Shown piece after piece: positions 1-12,400 of a stretch of 64,000 bases of DNA. The stretch covers positions 24,008,612 to 24,072,611 of the forward strand of contig NC_041826.1 in the NCBI RefSeq assembly GCF_900964775.1, written 5' to 3'. Positions within the stretch are counted from its first letter, which is position 1; every line of letters starts with the position of its first letter. The position numbers and the translations under genes are program-made. Origin of the DNA: Scleropages formosus (lineage: Eukaryota > Chordata > Actinopteri > Osteoglossiformes > Osteoglossidae). The notes beneath the pieces were generated by a model, which did no database searches, had not been told where the DNA came from, and was given only the letters and a program-made list of their open reading frames with translations.

Positions 1-2575
1 AAGATGAATATATTATTCAGCAATACATGTTCCTGATATTGCACAGCAAGATGACATTCAAGTTACTCATGAATCAGTAGCCAAACAGACACCTTTCCAC
101 TTCATTCCAAGCCCCTTGCATCATGCTTTCATCCCTCAGAGACCTTTTCTAGAGCAATGCTGCCCCCTGCCCATATCCAAGATGAAAGCTCAAGCAGAAT
201 TTTGAGACAGTTGCTGCAGATCGCACAATAATTCATCTCCTTTGTTTCTGCCAGCACTCAAGTAACTTGAATAACATGAAAGGCATCTGAAGAAGAAACA
301 AAACAATGTTTCTTTTCAATGTAAACGTGGGTTGCGAGTGTGTGGGTGGAACAGGACAGCTCCAGCAGCTCACCCTTGCCCCAACAGAATAATGAAGACT
401 AGCTGCTGCCAATGGATGGACTTTCAACAAGAACTTTAAAAGTAGCTCATCTGAGAACTCTGAGGAGAGTTGGGGGAGGCACATTAGCCAGGATTGGGCA
501 GGTGCACTATCTACACTGGGCCCTGGTGTATGCTGTAGGGGCCATTTTTCCTTTACTTTGGGTATGTCTTTCATTTTTGGCTGGCATGTTCCCCCCCAGA
601 AGGGACAATGTTCCCTGTGTTAGTTTTATGTTTCAGGAAAAAAAGCCCATTTGGGTGGTAAAAATCTACTCTCCAGTGCCATTGTCCTGCCCATGTGGCT
701 GCTCCCATGGCACTTCCAGCCAGAGTGTGTTTTACATGGATGTCAGCAAGCAGAGATTGTTCCCAAACTATACTCACTGTGGGGGCAAAGCCAGGGCACT
801 TGGCTGGACTTTGGGACGTCTCTTAGCAGAGGCGCCCATTTGATTAGCAGAGCGCTTGAGAGACTGCTGGTTCAGCAGGCTGGATGCTAGTCCAGCATGG
901 TACTGCAACTAGAAAGAGAGACACCAAACAGGGTAATCACTATACTCAGACAGTAATTTCACAGTAAAAGGAGGCTGCTCAAAACCCAAACACAGATCAT
1001 ACAGTGTAAGTGTCTTATATAAAATATATATCCCAGTGGTTTTGGAAAGAAGGCCTCTTTCCTTATTTATTTAGCATGTAACTAAACAGAACCGGGGAAG
1101 TATAGCAAAGTTTTCTTGGAGGATGAAAATAAATGCATAATTTACAGATACACTCACCGGCCACTTTATTAGGTACACCTGTTCAACTGCTCGTTAACGC
1201 AAACATCTGATCAGCCAATCAAATGGCAGCATCTCAATGCATTTAGGCATATAGACATGGCCAAGACAATCTGCTGAAGTTCAAACTGAGCATCAGAATG
1301 GGGAAGAAAGGTGATTTAAGTGACTTTGAACATGGCACGGTTGTTGGTGCCAGACGGGCTGGTCCGAGTATTTCAGAAACTGCTGATCTACTGGGATTTT
1401 CACGCACAACCATCTCTAGGGTTTACAAAGAATAGTCAGAAAAAGAAAAAACATCCAGTGAGCGGCAGTTCTGTGGGAGAAAATGCCTTGTTGATGCCAG
1501 GGTTCAGAGGAGAATGGCCAGACTGGTTCGAGCTGATAGAAAGGCAACAGTAACTCAAATAACCACTAGTTACAACCGAGGCATGCAGAAGAGCATCTCT
1601 GAACGCACAACACGTCGAACCTTGAAGCAGATGGGCTACAGCAGCAGAAGACCACACCGGGTGCCACTCCTGTCAGCTAAGAACAGGAAACTGAGGCTAC
1701 AATTTGCACAGGGTCACTAAAATTGGACAATAGAAGATTGGAAAAATGTTGGCTGGTCCGATGAGTCTCGATTTCTGTTGAGACATTCAGATGGTAGCGT
1801 CAGAATTTGGCGTAAACAACATGAAAGATCCATGAGAGGCCTGGCATTTAGAAACCAAAAGGCCTAAATATTACACATTCTTTCTCTGCAGGTCAGTCAA
1901 ATTCCAGTGTATCACAGCTACTGATATTCTACAACTCCTGGACAAGATAACCCTTCTTGTATCTCACTCATTCTCAGGTCACCTGTGTTCTCTCCTTCAT
2001 TAACATATCACTTTAAATTTCTTTGGTTTCATGGAAATTAGATGGACCTGTATAATGTGTAATGGTTTTTTTTTTTTTTAAAACATTAATTTTACCATAA
2101 CACCAAAATCTGTAAATTCTGTGTAAACACACTCAGTCCAAAATGAAGACAAATTACAAAATGTAAATGTAGGGAAAAATAATTAAAATAAACTGGAAAT
2201 GTTTGTATTTTATAAAGTTTGTAGCTTGAACATTCATGACTCCAGGAGCCAGTGTACATTACTTTAGAACATTTTCCTGACTTCCTTTTTGAAGGAAAGC
2301 AAGTTTTAGTGTTGGCATTCTTCTGAACAAGATCCCAAAGAAAACAGAAACAGAGAAAAAAGTAAAGTAAACCTTCAAGCTGCATAACAGGAGAAAGTGT
2401 ACAAGAAAATTCTACATTGATTGCATGAGGGATCAAAAGACATGGAAGAAAGTGAGCGACCACCTCCATGTCAGAGAAGTCCCTGACCAGATGAGCACCA
2501 CAATCACAGTAAGATCTGCCTCAGACCAAGGCAACAAAGAAAATCTATCAGAAAATTAATTATTAATTAGCTTAC
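1..2575. other. med27 intron 2 (partial), with transposon relic
   Basis: This stretch lies downstream of med27 exon 2 on the gene's minus strand. I looked for the next conserved med27 exon on the minus strand and did not find it, so it probably lies left of the window. The recognisable content is a Tc1-like DNA transposon relic at about 1152-1838; the rest looks like non-coding, AT-rich intron. Confidence 0.6.
1152..1838 (+). mobile_element. Tc1/mariner-like DNA transposon, 3'-truncated and decayed
   Basis: The left end carries the terminal motif CCACTTTATTAGGTACACC, familiar from a widespread Tc1-like family of fish. A transposase reading frame follows. Residues such as ARLVRADRKATVTQITT and RRTLKQMGYSSRRPHRVPLL are encoded near 1514-1720, the helix-turn-helix part of a Tc1-type transposase. 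After a stop at about 1718 the similarity continues at DNA level (WKNV..SDESRF-like) and stops abruptly near 1838, so the catalytic 3' half and right inverted repeat are missing. An in-frame TAG near 1434 and further decay mean it cannot encode a whole transposase. It lies inside a med27 intron. Confidence 0.85.
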
Positions 2576-3495
2576 CTTATTGGACCACTTGTATGCCTGC
2601 AACAACTGGCTGTAGAGAGGGGTCTTATCCTGGACGGGATCTAAACTCAGCAGACCACTGTTATGAAGGGGGTGGCTTTCTGAAGGTCTGCCGACCAGGT
2701 TGCTGAGACGTTCCAATTCACTACGCAAAGAACACATGATGCACGATGAACCATTATGCTTGTGCTGCTTTCACATAAATTTCCAGTTTTGCTTATCTCA
2801 CATCATTTTACTTTATCATTCTAACACATTAAGTGCAAGAAAGGGAACATTCTGAGTGGTTATAGAAAATCAATTTGCTGCATACACAGACAAGCGCTCA
2901 TCTCAGATGCCTTCATAAAAACACTGCACGCCTCAATCATGCTGCCACATTAATAATAACCACTAAACTGAGCTTTATTCACTCAGCAGATGCTTTTCTT
3001 CAAGTCTTCAGGAAACAGGAATTATCTTAACAATATATTATTACACCAGCAACACACTTCAAAATACTGAAAACATTGCTGAAAACTCATGAATATTCAT
3101 CATTCTGGTGACGTCATACACTGACCATCGGTGTGATCACCTGACCACAAAACGTTAAAACCCACATTCAACACTTTGTCTAAAAAAAACTCTGCTCTCC
3201 GTTGTCTTTTTAATGAGCATAAAGGACTTTTTATTCGTTTTCTGCTGTATTTAACGTGTATTATTTATTTAACACCATCAATCATCACTCACTTCAGGTC
3301 TCTGTTCACCGCTTGCAGATTTTCTTGAAACTCAGAGATAAAATTTTTCTCCCGCCCTTCAAGCGTTTCTTTATTTTTCATACCATCTTTCAAAGAGTCG
3401 AAAACTCGAGTAACGCTCGAACGCAGCGCCTGTATTGCGCTTATTGCTTGAGAAAATGCTTCCAAATTCACCCCAACGTTCATCACATCCGCCAT
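2576..3495 (-). CDS. med27: Mediator complex subunit 27, exons 1-2 (5' part of gene)
   Basis: MED27 is a subunit of the nuclear Mediator complex that links transcription factors to RNA polymerase II. Coding exon 1 is 3293-3495 and starts MADVMNVGVNLEAFSQAISA; exon 2 is 2576-2720 and encodes NELERLSNLVGRPSE and LYSQLLQAYKWSNK. The splice GACCTGAA|TGAATTG restores the human residues DLNELE. The donors read GTGAGT and GTAAGC and the acceptor GTAG. Near-identity to recalled human MED27 over about 115 residues makes the assignment firm. The human protein is about 311 aa, so roughly the last two thirds lie beyond the left edge. The start is the only in-frame ATG and matches the family N terminus. 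The gene is head-to-head with ntng2, the same neighbour pair as on human 9q34. Confidence 0.96.
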
Positions 3496-3552
3496 TTTTC
3501 ATCTTTCTGCTTTGGCCGGCGCTTTAAAACGTCATCGCTCTCCGGCCAAAGG

Positions 3553-3571
3553 GCATCATGGGTAGTGTAGT
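3553..3571 (-). promoter_or_regulatory. Candidate ZNF143/STAF-type (SBS) promoter motif
   Basis: On the minus strand the sequence reads ACTACACTACCCATGATGC, close to the ZNF143 binding consensus ACTACAATTCCCAGAATGC. It sits about 60 bp upstream of the med27 start codon, where this motif commonly occurs in housekeeping promoters. It is a motif match only; binding is inferred. Confidence 0.5.
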
Positions 3572-3989
3572 TTCTGATCGTTCTGGCGAAATGACGCGTT
3601 TTAAAGTACTCAGTTGTAGTGCTCAGTAACAGCTTTTGTCTTTCAAAAATCTTGTAAATTTCTGCGGGTTTCTTAGAGGCAGATATTTCATCTTTGGGTT
3701 AGCGTTAGATTTTTTTCATCTTTGGGTCAGATAACAAAACGTTTGCTACTGCTAGGTTTCAGATTTTTGGATAATTGGCAATCCTAGTAAGTTATTACTG
3801 CTATATATTTGGTTTTAGTGCAGTTTAAACAGAAATCTACCATATTTACTCCATTAATTTAAAAGCTGCTCTGTTCTTCTGCTGCTTACTTTTAAATTAT
3901 AGATTTTCAGTTAGGCTCTGTTTTGAAATTGGAGCAAGAGGAAAGATGTTGCATCCCATGTTTATGAAAACTCAAATGAAATGTATTTT

Positions 3990-4385
3990 ACACTTAACTG
4001 ATGCTTCTTTCGGGGGGTGCGGTGGCGCAGTGGGTTGGACCACAGTCCTGCTCTCCAGTGGGTCTGGGGTTCGAATCCCGCTTGGGGTGCCTTGCAATGG
4101 ACTGGCGTCCCGTCCTGGGTGTGTCCCCTCCCCCTCCGGCCTTACGCCCTGTGTTACCGAGTAGGCTCCGGTTCCCCGTGACCCCGTATGGGACAAGCGG
4201 TTCTGAAAATGTGTGTGTGTGTGTGTGTGATGCTTCTTTCCAAGGGAACTTACAATTATTTAACCATTTGTAGAGCTGAGTGATTTTACTGGGGCAACTC
4301 AGGGTAAGTACCTCGATCAAGGGTATTACAGCCAGAGGTGGAGATCAAACCTATGAAACCCTTGTTATTCACCAGCCCAAAGTCT
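3990..4385 (-). mobile_element. SINE-2 copy, split by a younger SINE-1
   Basis: The flanks at 3990-4011 and 4228-4385 together read as one reverse-oriented SINE-2: its tail (sense: gagaaaagcat..taaat) and body (ctcaagggta..agctgg region) occur in the same order as in other copies such as 27188-27415. SINE-1 sits inside the tail. Confidence 0.6.
4012..4227 (+). mobile_element. SINE-1 (tRNA-derived head, TG tail), full length
   Basis: The head carries a pol III A box (TGGCGCAGTGGG) and B box (GGTTCGAATCC). The body ends GACAAGCGGTTCTGAAAATG followed by (TG)n. A perfect 13-bp target-site duplication TGATGCTTCTTTC flanks it (3999-4011 and 4228-4240), which shows LINE-type insertion and little decay since. 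Confidence 0.93.
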
Positions 4386-4711
4386 CCTGCTGTCACAATT
4401 ACAATATCATTACCGCTTTACATCTTAGAACATTTTCATAGCACGGGAGTTTTAAGGCCCAATTAAATATTGCGCTTTTGTTTTGTGTTGTTCAAAGAAA
4501 ATAAATATTCTTTAAGGAAAGAAACATACAAGTGACTCTCATTTCACTGCATAATTCAGTCTTCTTTAATTAAGGTGTATCTGTCTTGGCTGCAGTTAAG
4601 AACAATGGCACATTTTAAAATTTAAAACAAATTTGAATAACATTAAAATGAGTTCTTCCCTTGGAAATGAAAACAGATTTAATAATAATAATAATAATTT
4701 GGTTGCACTGC

Positions 4712-4930
4712 AGTGGGGGGTGCGGTGGCGCAGTGGGTTGGACCACAGTCCTGCTCTCCAGTGGGTCTGGGGTTCGTGTCCCGCTTGGGGTGCCTTGCGA
4801 CGGACTGGCGTCCCGTCCTGGGTGTGTCCCCTCCCCCTCCGGCCTTACGCCCTGTGTTGCCGGGTAGGCTCCGGTTCCCCGTGACCCCGTATGGGACAAG
4901 CGGTTCTGAAAATGTGTGTGTGTGTGTGTG
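4712..4930 (+). mobile_element. SINE-1, full length
   Basis: It has the same head, body and TG tail as the copy at 4012-4227 and differs at only a few sites. The 12-bp duplication TGGTTGCACTGC flanks it at 4700-4711 and 4931-4942. It inserted just after a short (AAT)n run. Confidence 0.93.
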
Positions 4931-5289
4931 TGGTTGCACTGCTGGGGAGAGAGACGTGAAGAGAGAAACAAGGAGCCCTGAGTACAAGGAGGGGAGGAGG
5001 AGAGGAGGAGGAGCAGAAGAAGAGGAGGGACACCAAGCGACACGACCAGAATCCCTATGAAGCTTTTCAGTTGTTCCTCACTGTAGCTCCGCATGAAACG
5101 ACTCCGAGAAGCTTATTTTTCTCGAGTGCAGATGTCAGCCCCATTTAGCACGTCACCCTCTCTTCCAATTAGCTGATCGCCCTCCCCTTCGGATTTGGGA
5201 CGTCTTCTCACCTAAAGTAGCCCGACTTGTAGTTGAAAAAAGCGCCGAAATCCTCTTAACTGTAAATCTAACGGTGGAGCCTCGCGACA

Positions 5290-5403
5290 CGGACCGACCG
5301 AGCAGAGGCTGGAGAGCAGAGGTGAACCGACGCCTTCATAGGGCATACGCGTGCGTGCGTGCGTGTGCATGTGCGTGTGTGTGTGTCTCCCATCCGCACC
5401 CAG
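5290..5403 (+). other. Possible 5' non-coding exon of ntng2
   Basis: A GC-rich stretch ends at a strong donor, CACCCAG|GTGAGTACTG, at 5403. A possible acceptor precedes the coding exon near 5683 (GGTGCAG|AGAGAAAAGG). Human netrin-G genes also start with non-coding exons. The left boundary is arbitrary and only the donor is visible; transcript data would be needed to settle it. Confidence 0.3.
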
Positions 5404-5760
5404 GGTGAGTACTGTCCTCTACCGTATTGTACTCTCCTGTACTGTAATGCAGTGTCCTGTGTGGTATTATCCTGTACTGCCCTGTACCGCACTCCAATGT
5501 ATAAATACCTTTAGCTTTTAGTTATATGTCATTTACTAGGTGTAGAAAGAAATAGTTGTTTCCACTCCCTCTTCAAATGACCAGTAACTCAGTTTTATTT
5601 GCTGGTTACAGTTGAGTGACGTGACTCTTTGGCACGGCACACTGCGATCTCTCTGATGGAGTAACGCCGGGTAACGTGGTGCAGAGAGAAAAGGCCGAGC
5701 TCATGCCAGTCGTCCCCAGACCGTCACACCGGGGCACCGCCGCTCTGCTCTACAGAAGCC

Positions 5761-7367
5761 ATGATGTGTCAAACGCCGCTGCTCCTCCTCCTCCCGCTGC
5801 TGCTGCGGTCTTTCACCGGGACCCTCGGCCAGTATGAGGTGTGCAAGTCGCCGGTGAGCGCAGACACCGGGGCACCGTGGGAACTGTACGCCTGCCAGCC
5901 GAGCTCCATGCCGACCAAAGAGTTCATGCAGATCAAGGTGGAACCACCTGGCATCACCTGCGGAAACCCCCCCGAGAGGTTCTGCACCCTGGTACGTTCT
6001 CTGAAGGCGTTGTAAGTGGACCGTAGGAAGGTGCGGTTGAGCAGGTGCTCAGGTTTCCTCCCACAGCCAAATCATGTCGTTCCACTCGACTCGATAACTT
6101 ATCGTTCTCAGCGTGTCGACGTGTGTTTTGTCGCTCTGTAACGGCCCGTCACCACACGCCGAGTGTACCTGCGTCACACGCTTCGATGCCATCATCACGG
6201 GGCACCTGGCAGATGTGTCGCTCCACAGGTTTTTGGATTCTGGTTTGGCAGCATAATATTAAAGTCGCGGTTAGTCCTCAGTATGACCAGTTTAAAGGTG
6301 ATCACATTGTTTGTTAATTGTTCAATAAATTGACCAAGAAAATCCAAATTGAAAAACCCATTAATTTACAATGAATTAATTAGTACACAATGAGTTTACA
6401 TGAGTTTACACCGTATTGTCCAGTCACAACGGTCTAACGTGTGAATGAGTTGGGTACGTAGCCTTCCGATGTACGAGGCTATACCCTGCTTTGCCCTGTG
6501 CTTCCGGGATAGGCTCCGGACCACAGTGACCCTGCATCGGACAAGTACTTAATAGTGACTGAGTGAGTGACAAAGTGAGTCGATTAAAGTTAAATGACTT
6601 TTAAATAAACAGCACAGTCATTTTTTATTCATATATATTTTCAGTTTTTGGTCTTTTATTTCGGGGGGGTGTGATTGTGCAGTGGCACAGTGATGCAGTG
6701 GGTTGGACTGGGTCCTGCTCTCTGGGGGGTCTGGGGTTCGAGTCCCGCTTGGGGTGCCTTGCGACGGACTGGCGTCCCGTCCCGGGTGTGTCCCCTCCAG
6801 CCTTACGCCCCGGGTTAGGCTCCGTGACCCCGTATGGGACAAGCGGTTGAGAAAGTGTGTGTGTGTGTGTGTCTTTTATTTCTACCATTTTTCTGCCTCT
6901 GCGGGCAGTAGATGTGTGCGACTCTTTCGCTGCTCATTAACTGAACATTTGAAATCTCCACCACACCCATCACCATATTTTACTGCACAGGTGTATCTGT
7001 GCTTCTCATAAATACACTGGTACTTCAAGTAATTACAACAGCTGTACTCTGGTAAAATAATTAAATGTTCTCATCCTTCATGTCATGAGTCTGTGACTTT
7101 AGTCTTACGATGAAGCGGTAACACGAGGCTTTGGCCTGTAAAAAAGAGAGAAGATGCATTCCGACTAATAAGCGCCATGTCTTAATGTTCCAGAAATTGT
7201 GCGAATGCCAAACCTCTCGTTCATATGATGTCCTCTTCTCCAAAGTGTGTGTTAACTCTCAAAGTGCTATTTGGTCTTCGCTGTCACCACAGATGATCTG
7301 TACTCACACACAGCTGATTAGAAGCTGTAACCCTATTAGGTCTAATCATCTTGTACAACATGGAATA

Positions 7368-7425
<58 letters not shown>

Positions 7426-9419
7426 TCGCTGGGTCCGACTTGAAAGCTGTGTGTGTTTCTTATCGCCATGTTTCTTTGCACGGAAGCCCCAGTTAAGAGA
7501 ACCGGAGCTTTCCCGTGACTGTCGGGCCAGCAGGAGATGGGTTCATCCAACAAAGAGAACCTCCCGTCGGCAGAGCCATGAGACTGAGCGTTAAATAAGC
7601 CGACGCTCGTCACGCAGCCGCCTTCGGCTCCTTCCACCGTGCGGCCTCCAACAGGAGAACGGGGACGAGCGCAGGGACGCGTCACCCGAGTTCATTCTTC
7701 TAGAGGTTCAGGCACGTCTATAGACATGTTTAATGCCCCACTATCGAAAGTGTGTGAGTGAAGGGACAACACTGAGTGTTTGAAGGGGCTGAGATGAAGT
7801 TGGAGATCAGGTTCATAGAGAATCGTGGAAGGATCAGTCATTTTGGCTCTTCGTTGTGTTGCTCTTCTATTCATGCAGTACATCTCCAGTTGGCCTCCGT
7901 ATGTGTGTGCGTGTGCGTGTCCTTGGGCTGCTCTGCCAGCACCGGAATATTCTTTCCGTGCACAAGACGGAGTTGCTCCTTTCCCCATTTCTTAGACACA
8001 CTTCCGATCTTCTTACCCAAGACCGCAGTCGTCACCAGGCTCTGGTGGTCACCTCTACCGCAGCGTTAGCCTCGCAGCAGACCCCCCCGGCCGCTCCAGC
8101 GAGGGTGACAAACGGTACGAGGGAGATGCATCCTGACTTGTTTCTGTCGGTCTGCTGCACGAGTCCGTAAAGGAAATACCGTCGTTCCTGCAAAACCAGT
8201 GCAAGAGACCATCGTCGCTCTGACGCCGTTGATGTACGTACGAAAAGCTGGGAGGGGCTGAGTAGAGCGCTGCTGAAAATGTCCCCCCCCAGTGACACGG
8301 AGGTCTGCTTTCTTCCCTCTTGCATCGCGGATTTGCTTTGGGTCATTGCAGCAAAAACGTGTATTCCGGGAAACCTTGACCTCCAGCGTTCTGGAAACTT
8401 CTCTCAGCGTACATGATCCCGTGTATTACAGTGAATATATTCACATGGTATACAGAATATTCACATGAATCTGCATCGGCTGAAGTTTTCGACGCATGTT
8501 TTGCACACTTAAGACAGTTTGGACAGCGTAACTGAAATAAAATTAACTACCGCGAAGTACGAACTGCTTACCAAGTGCCACTTTAAACGTTACGTGTCGT
8601 TTACAAAACGAAGACGCTGTCAAAGAGCTCTGAGCGACACTAAAGTGACACTAACGAACACCTGAAAATACACGGGGATATTTTATCGAACTTCGCTCGA
8701 TCAGATTGCGACAGAAGGGCCGCTGGGGGAACGGATCACTTTTACTTCACGTCTGACTCTCCTTTCTGTGCAAATATTTCTTACTTTTTACAACGACGTG
8801 GCTGTACAATGGCGGCTGGTAATGGGCTATGTTTACTCCACTACTTTACTAAGGAGAATTTCTATAGACATTGTGCTTTTCGGCGTCATTTTTGGCATTG
8901 ATACACTTGACCGTTATACTCAAGTACATTTGCGTTTACAGTTTCTCCACTGAAGGTGTGACCCGTCTCAGGCCCTATTGTTCCAGGGCAGACTGTGGAC
9001 CCCCGCAACCCTTCAGTGGACAAGCAGTTTTTGATCATGAACGAATGAAAGTATAACATTATAAAAATACAATAAAATAATTAGAAAAAAATCATTTCTG
9101 ATACAATCTACAGTATATTAAATGTGTTGTCTGTCATTTTGAGGCTTTTGATGAATTTTATGAGACATGTCTTTCAGTGGCAGAACTGATTTATTTCCCC
9201 ATTAGAAATAAGAGCAGTTCGACCGTCTCGCAACGGGGATTTGCCTAAAAGGATGGTTTTGCAGAACAAATGAACCGCGGTATGAGAACAACGCATTTTT
9301 GCTAATGTTATAGTAAAGCTGGATTTCCTTTTTCCTCTTTAGTTCTCTTCCCCATTATTGCACAACACCACATGCCATTGCGACCAGCAGACTGCTCATG
9401 TGTGGATTATCCAATGTAT

Positions 9420-9463
<44 letters not shown>

Positions 9464-12400
9464 AGTGCGTCCTGACTGCATATCCATGCTAATTCCTAGA
9501 GCACATGCTGGCTGCATGTTCACCTGCACTTGACACCTGTATGATCATGCCTGTCTACTAAACAAAGTTCATGCGAGTGTAGCTGAAGCCCTCATTCGCT
9601 CTAAAACGCATTACAGTAAATTGCTGCTCTTCATCTCGCAGGTAACAATCTCTGCTTGTTTCCAAGCTTGGACTCGAAGTTCGGGTTAGTAGGGAGTCAC
9701 GAGAGGAACAGTTCGGTTGGTCGCAGTAAACCGGCTACAGGTGCGACTCACATTCCGGCCAGAGTTTGATACCGCATGACGTAAATGTCCCAGAAGAATA
9801 ACCGCTCTGGTCGAAAACCATCACATCAACTGGACTCGCTGAGAAAAGAAAGTTCACACATGGAGGTCACTCGTGTTTCAGGGTTTCGTGGATCCAAAGT
9901 CTAAAATCTACAAGAGACGTTGGCTCACGTTTATTTGCAGCTCATCTTGTAGGCGGATGTAGTCAAATAAATGTTTAGTAATTAGAATAATAGTTATATT
10001 AATGAGAAAAAGTTTGATTTAAATGTCAGGATCTGTGAGAATTTAGGGGATCTAGTGATGAACCTGGAGAAGTTCTCCACTATACACCACCGCCCCCGTT
10101 ACTTTGTTCCTCTTTGCAATCATGTTGTGCTGTAAAACACTTTCACCGCAGAAATTTTAATTTGAAACTGAAAGAGAGACAGAAAAATGGACGCATCCTC
10201 CCTCTGCGACCGCGGCAATTCTTCCCACGCCGTCAAATTCAGATAATTCTGAAAGCAGACTGTTGACTCTGTTCTCTTTCCCACGACGCCGGTCCCTCCA
10301 CGCACGTCCCCAGGAGAACCCGTATTTGTGCAGCGACGAGTGCGACGCCTCGAACCCTGACCTGGCGCACCCGCCGCAGCTGATGCAGGACCGCGAGCGC
10401 GGCGGCCCGCTCACCTACTGGCAGACGATCACGTGGCGTCGCTACCCAGAGCCGCTGCTCGCCAACGTCACTCTGAGCTGGAACAAGAGCCTGGAAGTGA
10501 CGGACGACATCCAGGTGACCTTTGAGTACGGCAGGCCTACCGCCATGGTGCTGGACAAGTCCCTGGACTACGGGCGCACGTGGCAACCCTACCAGTTCTA
10601 CGCCGACGACTGCATGGATGCGTTCGCTATGCCGCCCAAGGCGGTGGAGGAGCTGTCGGCGTCGAACGCGACCCGGGTCATTTGCACGGAGCGGTACTCC
10701 CGCTGGGTGGGCTCCAGGAACGACAAGAGCGTGCGCTTCGAGGTGCGGGCGCGCTTCGCCATCTTCGCCGGCCCCAGGCTCCTCGACATGGACAACCTGT
10801 ACGCGCTCATGGAGAGCGCCAAGGGCCTGCGAGACTTCTTCACCTTCACCAACCTGCGTCTGCGGCTGCTCCGGCCCGCACTGGGCGGCACCTACGTGCA
10901 GCGGGAAAACCTCGACAAGTATTTCTACGCCATATCCAACATCGAGGTGCCGGCAAGGTAAGGAGGCCCCGCCTTCCCCGGCGCTGGCCCGGCCCCGCGA
11001 GGGCAGGCACCGACTCGCCGGCCATCGTCCGGTTGGCATCCTCACCGAAAGAAGAACCGCTCGCTCGGCCGCAGGGGCTGCTGACGCTCCGCGCGAGATC
11101 CGAACCCTCGGCCCAGGAACGCGAGTCGCCGCTGCAGCGCAAAACACACGAGCTACAGTAACAGTGACAGAAACGGCATTTTGCGTCTTTTTACCGTGTT
11201 GACAATGTGGCAGAAGTTTGAAAAGAGCTGCTGCAGCCCCGCGCTGAGCGAGCGGTTTTCAGTAGTGAGCAAGTTACTTGGCAAACCGTGGTATTTCACC
11301 TGTTTCTCATTTATTTCAGTGGTCTAACTTCATTGGCACGACAGATTTCACTCAATGAAAATACAGTGTATAGCAGTTATGTAACCAAGTACAGTAAAAA
11401 CGATCCACGTGAACATTTCCTCCGCAAAGTACAGTTTCGCCTAAATGTAACTGTTACTGCTCCCCTCTCATGTCGCAGCCCGCAAAGAGGAGGACTGAGA
11501 CATTTCTAAGTGCTGCAGTTTGTCTCTCTGTCCCGTTTTACATGAGCTCTGCTTTCCACTGAGCAACACTGTTAAATGTCCTGCTCCTGAAATCTTTTCT
11601 TCCAGTCCTGTCCATGTGACACTGATCACTGTATATCTGCAGAGCTTCTCATCATATCATTTAAAATACGTGAGATGATACTGTGCTTTTTTGCCAAACC
11701 AGACAGCACTAGTTACGAAAATTGCTTTACGTAATTCAAAATCATGTATTATTTCTTCTGAATAATTCATAACAACTGTTTTATTTCCTCGGCGTTCAAA
11801 TGTTGACAAAATGTAATACATTAGAAATGAGCAGGCAACAAAAAGGTGTAAAGGGGTCTCCTTTCACTTTGTCCGCTGTCTGCTCTCTGGCATCTGTGTC
11901 CTCGCACAGGACAGCTCCGTATGTCCCCCCCCCCCCCCCCAGCTCTCGGTGGAACTGGGATAGGCTCCAGACCACCACGAACCTGGTCGGGACAAGCACT
12001 TCCCGAAAACGGACGGAGAGATGAACGGAATGGTTACGGAACAAAGAATATAACATAATAATGTCTGAGCTGCTCCGAAAGCAGTTCAGCGTGAGCAGAG
12101 CGGTGTATGTGACAGAGAGCCACGCGGCCTCCCACCTTCGCTCCTCTTCTCTGTGCAGGTGCAAGTGTAACCTTCATGCCGACAAGTGCACATTTCGGGA
12201 TGGAAACCTGGAGTGCCAGTGTGATCACAACACCGCTGGCCAAGACTGCAATCGATGCAAAAGTGGCTTCCAAGCCAAGCCCTGGACGCCGGGATCTTAC
12301 CTGCCCGCCCCTAACGGGTCACCGAATGCCTGTACGTCACACGCCCTGAAAGGGGCACAACGCATAGCTCACAACACAGTGTTTGAGGCCCATCGTTCAC

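Larger units (their letters stand above)
3496..5760. other. Intergenic region between med27 and ntng2
   Basis: This 2.3 kb interval separates two divergent genes. It holds the candidate med27 promoter at its left edge, a SINE-2 copy (about 3990-4385) interrupted by a SINE-1 insertion, a second SINE-1 copy at 4712-4930, and a GC-rich stretch near 5250-5410 that may contain a 5' non-coding exon of ntng2. Confidence 0.6.
5992..10313 (+). other. ntng2 intron 1
   Basis: This is a 4.3 kb intron between the signal-peptide exon and the laminin N-terminal domain exon. It holds one SINE-1 (6663-6870), a (TG)28 run (7370-7424), an (ATA)n run (9420-9462) and scattered fragments of SINE-3-like tails (6440-6560, 8960-9050). 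I recognise no other gene in it. Confidence 0.6.

Noticed and set aside
412-890. Open frames of 143 and 79 codons near the left edge
   Set aside because: They overlap in different phases, lack family motifs and splice context, and lie inside a med27 intron.
1-2575. med27 exon 3
   Set aside because: No minus-strand frame resembles the residues expected after YKWSNK (LQYHAGL..); the exon must be further left.
4012-4930. Recurrent short open frames such as [17 protein letters not shown] in SINE copies
   Set aside because: They repeat in every SINE-1 copy in either strand and are translations of a non-coding element.
10239-11147. A 302-codon antisense frame and other frames opposite ntng2 exon 2
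   Set aside because: They are shadows of the GC-rich laminin N-terminal domain exon, whose sense frame matches netrin-G closely.
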